Assembly (NCBI RefSeq): GCF_001701025.1
Contig: NZ_CP016793.1
Location: 3,658,001-3,722,000 of the forward strand
Direction of reading: 5' to 3'
Length of the DNA: 64,000 nt
Source of the DNA: Lentzea guizhouensis
GTDB lineage: Bacteria > Actinomycetota > Actinomycetes > Mycobacteriales > Pseudonocardiaceae
The notes beneath the pieces were generated by a model, which searched no databases, was not told the DNA's origin, and saw nothing but the letters and a program-made list of their open reading frames with translations. Below are positions 46,795 through 54,595 of this stretch, one piece after another (positions within the stretch are counted from its first letter, which is position 1; each line of letters opens with the position of its first letter). Both the position numbers and the translations under genes were made by a program.

Positions 46795-47761
46795 TCGCCC
46801 AGGAGTTCTCGTCGATCGGGCTGAGTGCGCGCAACGGCTCCCACCACGCGCGGTTGGCCGCGTACCAGCGGATGGTGTCCCGGACGCCGGCCTCGAAGCC
46901 GACCTCCGGGCGCCATCCGAGCTCGCGCGCGATCCGCGTCGAGTCGAGCAGGTAGCGGCGGTCGTGTCCCGGCCGGTCCGGCACGACCGTCTTGCGTGAC
47001 TGAGGCAGGCCCAGCTCGTCCAGCACCAGGTCGGCGATCTCGTCGACGCTGGCCTCGACACCTGTGCCCACGTGGTAGGTCCTGCCGATCTCGCCCTCCA
47101 GCAGCACGGCCTCGATCGCCCGGCAGTGGTCCCGCACGTGGATCCACTCCCGGCGGTTGTCGCTCGACGCGTAGACGGGCAGCTGTTCGCCGTCCAGGGC
47201 GCGGGTGGTGAACAGCGGCAGCACCTTCTCCGGGAACTGGTTCGGGCCGTAGTTGTTGGCGCAGTTGGTGATCGTGACCGGCAGCTCGAACGTCTCGAAG
47301 TACGACCGCACCGCGTGGTCCGCGCCGGCCTTCGACGCGTTGTACGGGGTGCGCGGGCGGTAGGGCGAGTCCTCGTGGAACGCCTCCGCCGCGTCCAGGG
47401 CGAGATCGCCGTAGACCTCGCAGGTCGACACGTGGTGGAACCGCCGCACGCCCGCCCGCCGGCACGCCTCCAGCAACGCCTGGGTGCCGAGCACGTTGGT
47501 GCGGAAGAACCGGGCCGGGTCCAGCAGCGCCAGGCTGTTGTGCGACTCGGCCGCGAAGTTCACCACCACGTCCACACCCTCGACGTCGGCCTCCGCGATG
47601 TCCGCGTGCACCAACGGCACGTCGGCGGGCAGGTTCGCGCTGACACCGCTGTAGGTCAACGCGTCGAGTGCGACCACCTCGTCGGACGGGTGTGCGGCGA
47701 GCCAGTGGCGGGTGAAGTGCGAGCCGATGAAACCGGCCGCACCGGTGACGAGCACGCGCAC
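46760..47761 (-). CDS. dTDP-glucose 4,6-dehydratase-like NDP-sugar dehydratase
   Basis: A 333-residue extended short-chain dehydrogenase. NAD-binding [14 protein letters not shown] is at the N terminus; the catalytic set is STCEVYGD (Thr and acidic residue) and YNASKAGAD (Tyr-x3-Lys); [16 protein letters not shown] and [16 protein letters not shown] match RmlB enzymes. It would make a 4-keto-6-deoxy sugar nucleotide for deoxysugar or wall polysaccharide. No other rml gene is adjacent; instead a GntR regulator lies three bases upstream, so its pathway partner is elsewhere. Confidence 0.85.
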   Translation of the reverse strand: MRVLVTGAAGFIGSHFTRHWLAAHPSDEVVALDALTYSGVSANLPADVPLVHADIAEADVEGVDVVVNFAAESHNSLALLDPARFFRTNVLGTQALLEACRRAGVRRFHHVSTCEVYGDLALDAAEAFHEDSPYRPRTPYNASKAGADHAVRSYFETFELPVTITNCANNYGPNQFPEKVLPLFTTRALDGEQLPVYASSDNRREWIHVRDHCRAIEAVLLEGEIGRTYHVGTGVEASVDEIADLVLDELGLPQSRKTVVPDRPGHDRRYLLDSTRIARELGWRPEVGFEAGVRDTIRWYAANRAWWEPLRALSPIDENSWATTAPSAPRTPA

Positions 47762-47764
47762 GGG

Positions 47765-48511
47765 TCAGTCCTCCAGAGGAATCGGTGCGACACCAGGGGG
47801 TTCGGCGCCGGGCCAGCCGCGGAACTCGACCTCCAGCCGGAACCGGTGGCCCAGGTAGTGGTGCTCGGACAGGGCGATCGGCTGCTCGGCGCCGTCCAAC
47901 GCGATGCGGCGCACCAACAACAACGGCACACCGACCGAGACCCCGAGCAGTGACGCGACCTGCTCGCCCGCCGCCGTCGCCGCGATGCTCTGCCGCACCA
48001 GGGCGATCTGGTTCCCGTTGCGCCGCAACGTCTCCCAGGTTCCCGGCGACTCGGCGTCAGCGCGGCTCACCGGAGCGGCCAGCGCCAGCGGCACCCACTC
48101 GGTCACCACGTCCAGCGGCGCGTTCCCCGTGCGCCGCAACGAACGCACCCGCAACACCTCGCCCGCGCCGAACGTCAGCGCCACGCTCGACGGCGGCGGG
48201 CGGTAGCCGTACTCGACAACGGTCCGCACGAGCGGAAGCCCGGCCTCGGCGACCGCGGACTCCGCGTGCTGGAAGGTGCCCAGCGCCAACGGTTGCGCGA
48301 ACGACACCACGTACCAGCCGGCGCCCTTCCGCGACGCGAGCAGGCCTTCGTCGCGCAGCTGTTCGAGTGCGCGCCGCACGGTCACGCGACTCACCTCGTG
48401 CCGGCGGCCGAGCTCGGCCTCGCTCTCCAGCGCCCCGGCCGGGCCGTAGTCGCCGAGCACGATGCGTTCGCGCAGCTCAGCGGCAAGGCGCTGAGACCGG
48501 GAACCTGTCAT
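47765..48511 (-). CDS. GntR/HutC-family transcriptional regulator
   Basis: A 248-residue regulator. The N-terminal winged helix has SQRLAAELRERIVLGDYGPAGALESEAELGRRHEVSRVTVRRALEQLRDEGLL, followed by a UTRA ligand domain (LRVRSLRRTGNAPLDVVTEWVPL ... PLLLVRRIALDGAEQPIALSEHHYLG). UTRA domains often bind sugar phosphates or amino sugars, which fits the RmlB-like gene directly downstream in the same operon. A TGTATCATACA dyad overlaps the start region and suggests autoregulation. Confidence 0.88.
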   Translation of the reverse strand: MTGSRSQRLAAELRERIVLGDYGPAGALESEAELGRRHEVSRVTVRRALEQLRDEGLLASRKGAGWYVVSFAQPLALGTFQHAESAVAEAGLPLVRTVVEYGYRPPPSSVALTFGAGEVLRVRSLRRTGNAPLDVVTEWVPLALAAPVSRADAESPGTWETLRRNGNQIALVRQSIAATAAGEQVASLLGVSVGVPLLLVRRIALDGAEQPIALSEHHYLGHRFRLEVEFRGWPGAEPPGVAPIPLED

Positions 48512-48516
48512 AAACC

Positions 48517-48527
48517 TGTATCATACA
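48517..48527. promoter_or_regulatory. GntR-type operator dyad
   Basis: TGTATCATACA is a perfect 5-bp inverted repeat around one base, located six bases before the GntR gene start. GntR proteins commonly bind such short AT-containing dyads, so autorepression of the regulator-dehydratase operon is likely. Confidence 0.55.
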
Positions 48528-48600
48528 AGCGTGCGCAACCGGTTGTGGTTCCGGTCCGGAACGACAGCTGGCCGACAGCTGTGACTGCCACAGTGGACTC

Positions 48601-48930
48601 ATGCGACCTGCACTGATGGCCGGCGGACTCGCCGTGCTGGCCTCGATGGCCCTCGCCCTGCCCGCCCACGCCTCGGGTGAACACGCCGAGTTCTTCAGCG
48701 GCACCAACCTGACCGGCGTCAAGCACGAGGTCGACCTCGCGAACAAGGGGTGCGTGAACATCGCGCCCGCGAGGTCCGCCGGCAACATCTCCTCAGCCGA
48801 CATCGAGGTCTTCTTCAACGCGGACTGCCGGAAGGGCTGGCCCGGCCAGTCCGGCGACACCTACTACGTCCTCGGCAGCCTGCACCAGGCCACCTACCCG
48901 TTCGCCGCGGTCAGCTACCGCGTCCGGTGA
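48601..48930 (+). CDS. Small secreted crystallin/inhibitor-I36-like protein
   Basis: A 109-residue exported protein with a clear signal peptide (LMAGGLAVLASMALALPAHASG). The mature part, about 83 residues, has two cysteines (KGCVNI and ADCRKGW) and beta-rich motifs (HAEFFSGTNLTG, TYPFAAVSYRVR) like the peptidase-inhibitor I36 / beta-gamma-crystallin group common in actinomycetes. Protease inhibition or calcium binding is possible but unproven. It stands alone with its own strong terminator. Confidence 0.7.
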   Translation: MRPALMAGGLAVLASMALALPAHASGEHAEFFSGTNLTGVKHEVDLANKGCVNIAPARSAGNISSADIEVFFNADCRKGWPGQSGDTYYVLGSLHQATYPFAAVSYRVR

Positions 48931-48935
48931 GCAGC

Positions 48936-48971
48936 AAAAGGGCCACCCACTTCGAAGTGGGTGGCCCTTTT
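48936..48971. terminator. Bidirectional terminator
   Basis: A perfect 18-bp inverted repeat with no spacer (AAAAGGGCCACCCACTTC and complement), giving A and T tracts on both sides. It serves the secreted-protein gene and the convergent gene at 48984. Confidence 0.9.
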
Positions 48972-48983
48972 CGTGCCGAAACC

Positions 48984-50204
48984 TCAGTTGGCGTGCAGCC
49001 GGTCCTCGAACTTGGCCTGCAGCTCGCGGAACGCCGCCACCTCCGCGTCGTACGGCGCGGACGGCGCGAGGCGCGTCGGGTCCGGGGCGACGACGAACGA
49101 GACCAGCCAGCCCAGCGACTCCGAGGTGGCCAGCGCCTCCTTCACGGACTCGTCGCCGGCCCACTCGCCGGCGTCCTCGAACAGTTCGACGGCGAGGTCG
49201 AGCTGCTGCGGGTCGAGGGCGTCGGGGCCCTCCTCCATGTCCTCGGCGATGCCGGTGAGCACGTAGACGTTCTCGTCGTCCACGTCGACGTCGAGCTCGC
49301 CCGCGGTGGCCTTGACCTTGACGTCGTTCCACGTCTCGACCTCGGCCAGGTCGTGGTCGTCGTTCTCGGCGACGAAACGCGAAAGGGCGCGCTGCGAGGT
49401 GAAGACCTCGATCTTGCCGCGGCGGCCCAGGAACAGCGGGTCGTCGCCGAGGTAGCAGCGCAGCGTGTAGAACTCGCCGGCGGACGTGATGATCTTGATG
49501 GGGTCGATGCCCGCCTCGGCCCAGAAGCCGGTGGGCTCCGCCTTCTCCTCACCGGAGGCGGCGTCGGAGTCGGCGACGTCGTCGACCTCGGCCGGCCGGG
49601 AGGCCTCGAGCTCGGCGAGCTCCTCCTGCGCGACGGTGAGCTCCTTCTCCGGCACCTCCGGCGTGTTGACCACGCTGTCGATGGCGTCGAGGACCTCGTC
49701 CCACTTCTCCGAGACGACCGAGGACAGCTCGTCCCACAGCTTCGCTCCGTCACGGCCGCTGAACGGCAGCGTGCCCTGCGGCAGCAGCGAGAAGCCCTCC
49801 GCGGAGTCGAGCACCTCGTGGATCTTCTCGAGGTCGCAGACGTCCGCGAGCGAACGGACGATCGCGATCACGTCGGCGAGCTCGCCGATGGTCCACGTGT
49901 CCGGGTCCTCCGCGACCAGCTCGGGCACGCCGACCAGGTCGAACTGGTGGTTGTCGTCCGGTGAGAGGTCCGCGATGCCGAGCTTCGGCACGATCGGCCA
50001 CGCCGGGTGGTCGACCAGGTCGTGCTCGTCCGCGGTGCGCACGAAGGCGGCGAGGTGCGCGGCGTCGGGGAAGACGAAGAGGTCCTCCTCGTCACCCAGG
50101 AACGCCTCCCACTCCTCACCCTCCTCACGCCACCGGGGTGCCCACAGCGTGACCACGTCACCCTGCGTCAGCCCCAGTTCGATGGGGACGATGTCCTGCG
50201 CCAT
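48984..50204 (-). CDS. Acidic conserved actinobacterial protein, unknown function
   Basis: A 406-residue strongly acidic cytosolic protein. ATG 50204 (AQDIVPIELGLTQGDVVTLWAPRWRE) is the chosen start. Two similar halves can be seen: each has a LG-D-(E)DLFVF / LGRRGKIEVF strand followed by AAHLAAFVRTADEHDL / QRALSRFVAENDDHDL, so it probably arose by internal duplication. A charged linker (residues about 180-230) joins them. Homologues are sometimes labelled primosomal protein, for which I see no basis in the sequence. No membrane helix. Confidence 0.65.
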   Translation of the reverse strand: MAQDIVPIELGLTQGDVVTLWAPRWREEGEEWEAFLGDEEDLFVFPDAAHLAAFVRTADEHDLVDHPAWPIVPKLGIADLSPDDNHQFDLVGVPELVAEDPDTWTIGELADVIAIVRSLADVCDLEKIHEVLDSAEGFSLLPQGTLPFSGRDGAKLWDELSSVVSEKWDEVLDAIDSVVNTPEVPEKELTVAQEELAELEASRPAEVDDVADSDAASGEEKAEPTGFWAEAGIDPIKIITSAGEFYTLRCYLGDDPLFLGRRGKIEVFTSQRALSRFVAENDDHDLAEVETWNDVKVKATAGELDVDVDDENVYVLTGIAEDMEEGPDALDPQQLDLAVELFEDAGEWAGDESVKEALATSESLGWLVSFVVAPDPTRLAPSAPYDAEVAAFRELQAKFEDRLHAN

Positions 50205-50259
50205 CACTGACCTCCCGGTCACGCCTGCCGAATGCCGTGGGCGAGCCTAACGGTGCTGA

Positions 50260-50706
50260 TCACCGGCGCCCAAAGGGGTTCTCGAAGAAAGCGTCCTCGT
50301 CCGGGTCCTCGACGGGGTGCGTCCTGCGCTGCCTGGGCGCTGCTGCCTCAGGAGCTGCAACGACCGGGGGCGCCACGGGGTTCCACGTCGACCGGAAAGG
50401 GGAGTCGCCGGCGATCGCCTCGACGTTGATGGCCATGCCGTCGCCCAGCGCCAGCGCCATCTTGTTGAAGCTCGTCTGCACCGCGGCGTTCGTCGCGAGC
50501 CGCGCGGTCTCGGTGACCACCTGGCCGACCGCCTGCGGACCCTGGCCCAGCAGCGCCGGGTGCAGGTGCACGGCCCTGAGCTCCCCGCTCGCCGTCGCCG
50601 TGACCATGCACAGGCCGTTCGGGTGCTCGACCGTCTCCGCCGTCACCGCGAGGTCGCGCTGGAGCTGCTCGACGGCCTGCAAGCGTTCCTCGTTCACCGC
50701 AGCCAC
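50260..50706 (-). CDS. YbaB/EbfC-family protein (second copy)
   Basis: A 148-residue protein. The first 100 residues follow the YbaB/EbfC pattern: a helix, then GLCMVTATASGELRAVHLHPALLGQGPQAVGQVVTETARLATNAA. The C-terminal 45 residues are a Pro-rich and acidic tail. YbaB proteins bind DNA in general, but paralogues of this kind in actinobacteria sit beside type VII secretion genes with an unknown role. Its GTG overlaps the end of the preceding YbaB gene by 13 bases. Confidence 0.7.
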   Translation of the reverse strand: MAAVNEERLQAVEQLQRDLAVTAETVEHPNGLCMVTATASGELRAVHLHPALLGQGPQAVGQVVTETARLATNAAVQTSFNKMALALGDGMAINVEAIAGDSPFRSTWNPVAPPVVAAPEAAAPRQRRTHPVEDPDEDAFFENPFGRR

Positions 50707-51053
50707 CCCTGCTGCTGCGGTTCGTCGTCCTGGCCGCGCTCGAAGCCCAGCGCGGTCAGCTCGCGCGGGTCCACGACCCGCTCCAGCGTCTCGTGGAGCC
50801 GCGAACCGGCGTTGCGTCGCGCCTTCTCGGCGATGCGCATGATCTCGGCGGCCAGCCCCTGCGGACCCATCCGCAGCGCGGCGGCGCTCACCGTGATCTC
50901 CTGCGGCGGACCGCCCGGCGTCGCGACCACCGTCACCGCGCCGTCCGGTGAGGACGCCCGTCCGGTGATGGGACCACTGCGTGCGACGTGCTTCGACACG
51001 ACCTGCCCGACATCGCGCACCTTCCGCGCGGCGCGCTCGACGTCGTCGTCCAC
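50694..51053 (-). CDS. YbaB/EbfC-family protein (first copy)
   Basis: A 119-residue protein from GTG 51053, chosen because AGGGGGTGATC precedes it; an ATG at 51089 is possible but would overlap the divergent ynfA start. It contains SPDGAVTVVATPGGPPQEITVSAAALRMGPQGLAAEIMRIAEKARRNA, the YbaB core. The protein is helix-strand-helix and likely dimeric with the downstream copy. The pair precedes the type VII-type target and NlpC/P60 genes found 1 kb further on. Confidence 0.65.
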   Translation of the reverse strand: MDDDVERAARKVRDVGQVVSKHVARSGPITGRASSPDGAVTVVATPGGPPQEITVSAAALRMGPQGLAAEIMRIAEKARRNAGSRLHETLERVVDPRELTALGFERGQDDEPQQQGWLR

Positions 51054-51087
51054 CTGATCACCCCCTGGTACTGCGACAGTGTGCCGC

Positions 51088-51414
51088 ATGATCCTGCGTT
51101 CGGTCGCGTTGTTCGCACTTGCCGCCCTGATGGAGATCGGCGGCGCCTGGCTCGTGTGGCAGGGCGTGCGGGAGAACCGCGGCTGGTTGTGGATCGGCGG
51201 CGGTGTCATCGCGCTCGGGATCTACGGGTTCGTCGCCACGCTGCAGCCCGACGCGAACTTCGGCCGGATCCTCGCCGCCTACGGCGGGGTGTTCGTGGCG
51301 GGCTCGTTGGTCTGGGGCATGGTGCTCGACGGGTTCCGGCCGGACCGGTACGACGTCGTCGGCGCGGTGATCTGCCTCGTGGGCGTGGCCGTGATCATGT
51401 ACGCGCCTCGCTAA
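51088..51414 (+). CDS. YnfA/UPF0060 family small membrane protein
   Basis: A 108-residue protein with four membrane helices. The N terminus [37 protein letters not shown] with the conserved membrane glutamate, and the final [21 protein letters not shown], define the YnfA family, distant relatives of small multidrug resistance transporters. The physiological substrate is not established. The ATG at 51088 fits the family N terminus; an in-frame GTG at 51079 adds three residues. Confidence 0.88.
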   Translation: MILRSVALFALAALMEIGGAWLVWQGVRENRGWLWIGGGVIALGIYGFVATLQPDANFGRILAAYGGVFVAGSLVWGMVLDGFRPDRYDVVGAVICLVGVAVIMYAPR

Positions 51415-51424
51415 CGTCGTCGGT

Positions 51425-51859
51425 GTGACGAACCCCAGCGAAGTTGTCCTGGCCCTGCTGCGCGCCACCGAGACCCTCGACGAGGCCGCGGTCGTGCGGC
51501 ACATGGGCGAGAAGGTGGTGTGGCGGAACATGCCGTTCCCCGCCGCCCGCGGCAAGAAGACGGTCGAGCGGCACCTGGGTCTGATGAACAGGGCGGTCAC
51601 CGGGGTCGAGGTGCGCGTGCACCACATCGCGGCCACCGGCAACGTGGTGCTGACCCAGCGGACCGACGTCATCCGGCGCGGTGGGTTCGAGGCGGCGTTC
51701 TGGGTGTGCGGCACGTTCGTGGTCAAGGACGGCAAGGTCGTGCTCTGGCGCGACCACTACGACCACGCGTACGTGGCCGGTGCCTTCCTGAAGGGCCTGG
51801 CCAAGCTGGCACTCGGCGCCCTCAGGAAGGCGGTCTTCGCTCAGCCGGTCGGGCGGTAG
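51425..51859 (+). CDS. Limonene-1,2-epoxide hydrolase-like protein
   Basis: A 144-residue protein with the cone-shaped NTF2-like fold of limonene-1,2-epoxide hydrolase. The catalytic trio of that family is present: Asn in VVWRNMPFP, Arg-x-Asp in TQRTDVI, and Asp in LWRDHYDH. It should open epoxides with water, or act on related small hydrophobic substrates. The gene begins ten bases after ynfA and may be cotranscribed. Its end overlaps the convergent NlpC/P60 gene by 19 bases. Confidence 0.82.
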   Translation: MTNPSEVVLALLRATETLDEAAVVRHMGEKVVWRNMPFPAARGKKTVERHLGLMNRAVTGVEVRVHHIAATGNVVLTQRTDVIRRGGFEAAFWVCGTFVVKDGKVVLWRDHYDHAYVAGAFLKGLAKLALGALRKAVFAQPVGR

Positions 51860-53022
51860 AAGCCGTAGAACGACATGCCGGAGTTCGTGGTGCGGATCGG
51901 CTGCACCTGCACGGGGTCGCCGGCCTCGACCATCTGGCCGTTGCCGATCACCATCGCGACGTGGCCGTCCCACACCACCAGGTCGCCCGGCAGCACCTGG
52001 CCCGGCGGCACCGAGGCGCCCATCGCCTGGTCGCAGGCCGGGCGCGGGATGTCGAAGCCCGCGCCCTTGTAGGCCCACTGCGTGAGACCGGAGCAGTCGG
52101 TGCCCTGGGGCGGGTTCGCGCCGCCCCACACGTACGGGGTGCCCAGCGCCGACAGCGCGTTGCGGACGGCCTGGGCGGCGGTCTCGTTCGGGGCCTCGGC
52201 GCTGCTGCCGTCGGGCAGGTTCACGCCGACGCCGTCGCCGGGCTGCGGCGGGATCGCGACCGGGAGCCGGGGCCGGAACCGCCGCCGCCGGAACCACCGC
52301 CGCCTCCCCTCCGCCGCCACACCGCCACCGCCGGAACCAACGCCGCCTCCGCCACCGGACCCGCCGGAGCCGTTGTTGGACGGAGCGGACTCCTGCTTGG
52401 TGGAGTCACTCGCACCGGCCGTGGAGGTCGTGCCACCCTCGTCACCGCCCAGCGGCTCGCCGAGCTTGCCGAGCGCGCCGGTGTCGGGCTTCTGCATGCC
52501 GTTGAGCTGCCCGACGAGCTGGCTGAGCTGGTCGCGCACCTTCTGGATCTCGGCCGCGGTCTTGGCCTGGTAGCCGCTGGCCATCCCGGCCAGGTCGGCG
52601 AGCGCGGCCAGCACGGCACCGGGACCCGCGATCAGGCTGGCGGCGACGGCGGCCGCGAGCCGGGGCGTGGCCTTGGCGGTGAACTCGTCGATGAGGCCCT
52701 GGATCGCGGTGCGGCCGCTGGTCACGACCGACACCCCGGTGGAGGCCACCGTCTTGGCCGTGGAGGCGTTCTGCACCAGCACGTTCGTGGCCGCGGTGAA
52801 CGCCGACACGCGGCCGGTGAACGCGTTGGCCTTGTCGCCGGACCACGTGTTCAGCACGGCGGTCGACGCCGAGGTGTGCCTGCCGCCGATGTCGGCCAGC
52901 GCGGTCTGGGCGCGGTTGAACGCGTCACCCGCGCGCTGGGCGCCGCCGGTGTCGCCGTCCAGCTTCGCCAGGTCTTCCTTCATGGGCGCGATGAACTGGC
53001 CCAGCAGCCCCTCGACGCTCAC
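51841..53022 (-). CDS. NlpC/P60 peptidoglycan hydrolase with WXG-like N-terminal domain
   Basis: A 393-residue protein. Residues 1-190 are helical and WXG100/ESX-like (TWSGDKANAFTGRVSAF gives a WSG turn). A Gly-rich and then Arg-rich linker follows (residues about 220-255). The C-terminal NlpC/P60 domain carries the catalytic Cys in GTDCSGLTQWAY and His in WDGHVAMVIG. There is no Sec signal; with the T7-target gene just upstream (ATGA overlap) it is probably exported by a type VII system and cleaves peptidoglycan of its own or rival cells. The linker shows a local frame anomaly. Confidence 0.83.
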   Translation of the reverse strand: MSVEGLLGQFIAPMKEDLAKLDGDTGGAQRAGDAFNRAQTALADIGGRHTSASTAVLNTWSGDKANAFTGRVSAFTAATNVLVQNASTAKTVASTGVSVVTSGRTAIQGLIDEFTAKATPRLAAAVAASLIAGPGAVLAALADLAGMASGYQAKTAAEIQKVRDQLSQLVGQLNGMQKPDTGALGKLGEPLGGDEGGTTSTAGASDSTKQESAPSNNGSGGSGGGGGVGSGGGGVAAEGRRRWFRRRRFRPRLPVAIPPQPGDGVGVNLPDGSSAEAPNETAAQAVRNALSALGTPYVWGGANPPQGTDCSGLTQWAYKGAGFDIPRPACDQAMGASVPPGQVLPGDLVVWDGHVAMVIGNGQMVEAGDPVQVQPIRTTNSGMSFYGFYRPTG

Positions 53023-53345
53023 GTGCGGGCCGCCTTGTTCAGCGCCGCCGCGTTGCTCTCCTCCTGCGCGATGTAGGCCTCACGCGCCTTGGTGACCGCG
53101 GTCCCAAGCCCGGCCAGACCGGTCGACGCCGCCTTGAGCGCGTCCAGCTGGACCTGGGCGGCCTGCTGGAACGCCGCGTTGAGCCCGACCTCGTTGCCGA
53201 TCTTGCCGAAGCAGTCGCCCGGCAACGACGTGGTGCCGTTCAACGTCCCGGTGCCGACCGTGCCGACCTCGCTCGCCAATCCGCCGACCGCCGACGCATA
53301 TGCCGTCAACGCGTCGAGATCGACCTTGAGCCCTTGTTCTGCCAT
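53019..53345 (-). CDS. Type VII secretion target (EspC/WXG-like) protein
   Basis: A 108-residue helical hairpin protein without a signal peptide. It begins QGLKVDLDALTAYASAVGGLASEVGTVG and ends with YIAQEESNAAALNKAA, resembling the T7SS ESX-target family. It has a single cysteine (LPGDCFGKIG). Such proteins are secreted or act as partners for larger effectors, here the NlpC/P60 protein whose start overlaps its stop. No secretion machinery gene lies in the window. Confidence 0.68.
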   Translation of the reverse strand: MAEQGLKVDLDALTAYASAVGGLASEVGTVGTGTLNGTTSLPGDCFGKIGNEVGLNAAFQQAAQVQLDALKAASTGLAGLGTAVTKAREAYIAQEESNAAALNKAART

Positions 53346-53436
53346 CTGAAGTCGCTTCCCCCAGTGTGACCTGTTCGCCTTGATCCTGCCCCGATGGGCG
53401 GTACCTCGCCCGTCGTTCCGCCAAGATCATGGACCC

Positions 53437-53973
53437 GTGGGCGTGATCGAGCACTGGAACCGGATCCTGGCATGGCTGGCGGAACACGCACCCGCCACCC
53501 GAGCCGTGCTCCGTCCGAGGTACGACGCACTGCCTGAGCTCCGGGTTCCCGACGACCTGCAGCACTGGTGGAGCGTTTACGGAGGCACCGAACCGGAGCT
53601 CTTCGCCGAGATCCTGCCGCCCTTTTACACCCCGTTGGGTGCCGATCGCGCTTTTGTCCTGAGGGAAACCCTCGTGACGAAGTCCGCGGATTCTTCGGAA
53701 GCGGGTTCGCCGACTATCGGATTCCACTCGGAATGGCTTCCGATCGCCTTCGACGGCACCGGTGACGTCCTCGCGGTCGACCTGCGTCCCGGCGTGCTGC
53801 GCGGCTGCGTGGTCGAGTGGGACAAGGAGCGCAACGAGATGACCAAGCCGGAGTGGACGTCGCTCGTGGAGATGTTCGACCAGGTCGCCACGGCCCTGGA
53901 GAACCGCAGCGCGATCGGGCACTGCCTCGCCGAGGTGAACTCCGCCGGCGAGCTCGGCTGGCGGACCAGCTGA
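53437..53973 (+). CDS. SMI1/KNR4 (SUKH-type) family protein
   Basis: A 178-residue SUKH-like protein. LRVPDDLQHWWSVYGGTEPELFAEILPPFYTPLG, IGFHSEWLPIAFDGTGDVLAVDLRPG and VVEWDKERNE are the family pattern. SUKH proteins often serve as immunity factors against polymorphic toxins. Its place, divergent from the T7 target and NlpC/P60 pair, makes an immunity role for a secreted effector plausible. GTG 53437 or 53443 starts it. It converges on the vanZ-like gene, with 23 bases between stops. Confidence 0.78.
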   Translation: MGVIEHWNRILAWLAEHAPATRAVLRPRYDALPELRVPDDLQHWWSVYGGTEPELFAEILPPFYTPLGADRAFVLRETLVTKSADSSEAGSPTIGFHSEWLPIAFDGTGDVLAVDLRPGVLRGCVVEWDKERNEMTKPEWTSLVEMFDQVATALENRSAIGHCLAEVNSAGELGWRTS

Positions 53974-53996
53974 CGCACGGGAGAAGCTCCCGTCCG

Positions 53997-54518
53997 TCAC
54001 CGCACGCCGGCGAGTGAACGCTGCGGCACGGCCGTGGCCTTCGCCCGCGTGAAGACCTTCACCGCGGCCAGCGCACCGAGCCAGCCCAGCGCGGTGCCCG
54101 TGGTGTTGGTGATCAGGTCGTCCACGTCGAAGATCCGGTTCGCCCACACCAGCTGCGAGCCCTCGATGACCAGCGAGACGCCGTAACCGATGAGCGCGCT
54201 CTGCCCGAGGCTGCGCTTGCCCCAGAACATCAGCATCGCGCCGAGGGGCACGAACAGCAGCACGTTCAACGTCATCTGGTCGAACGCGATCTGCCCGTCG
54301 CGGAGCGTGTCGGCGACCCACTGGAACGGGACCGGCTGCACGGACTGGCGCGGCGGCACGGTCTGCATCGGCAGGAAGGTCGCGGCGAACAGCATGCTCG
54401 CGTAGCCGGTGATGATCGCGCTGCGCCAGGTGAGCTGGCGGAACAACAGCTGCGGCGCCAGGAAAACGACCGAGAGGAAAAGGCCCCACTGGATGCTCGC
54501 GAGCTGTGCGTTCGTCAT
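53997..54518 (-). CDS. VanZ-family membrane protein
   Basis: A 173-residue protein with four or five helices. NVLLFVPLGAMLMFWGKRSLGQSALIGYGVSLVIEGSQLVWANRIFDVDDLITNTTGTALGWL is the VanZ core. VanZ proteins are linked to teicoplanin resistance and membrane or envelope effects, but the precise activity is unknown. ATG 54518 starts it. It is preceded on the same strand by the ABC exporter genes but separated by a terminator. Confidence 0.85.
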   Translation of the reverse strand: MTNAQLASIQWGLFLSVVFLAPQLLFRQLTWRSAIITGYASMLFAATFLPMQTVPPRQSVQPVPFQWVADTLRDGQIAFDQMTLNVLLFVPLGAMLMFWGKRSLGQSALIGYGVSLVIEGSQLVWANRIFDVDDLITNTTGTALGWLGALAAVKVFTRAKATAVPQRSLAGVR

Positions 54519-54536
54519 GGTTCAAAACTAGGAAAA

Positions 54537-54567
54537 TGGCCCTCGGCGCACATCGCGCTGAGGGCCA
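54537..54567 (-). terminator. Terminator of the ABC exporter operon
   Basis: A 13-bp stem with one G-U pair (TGGCCCTCGGCGC with GCGCTGAGGGCCA) and a five-base loop. On the minus strand it is followed by TTTTCC. It separates the permease gene from vanZ. Confidence 0.75.
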
Positions 54568-54595
54568 GTTCCCGTCTCGTTCTTATGGCCGAGAA

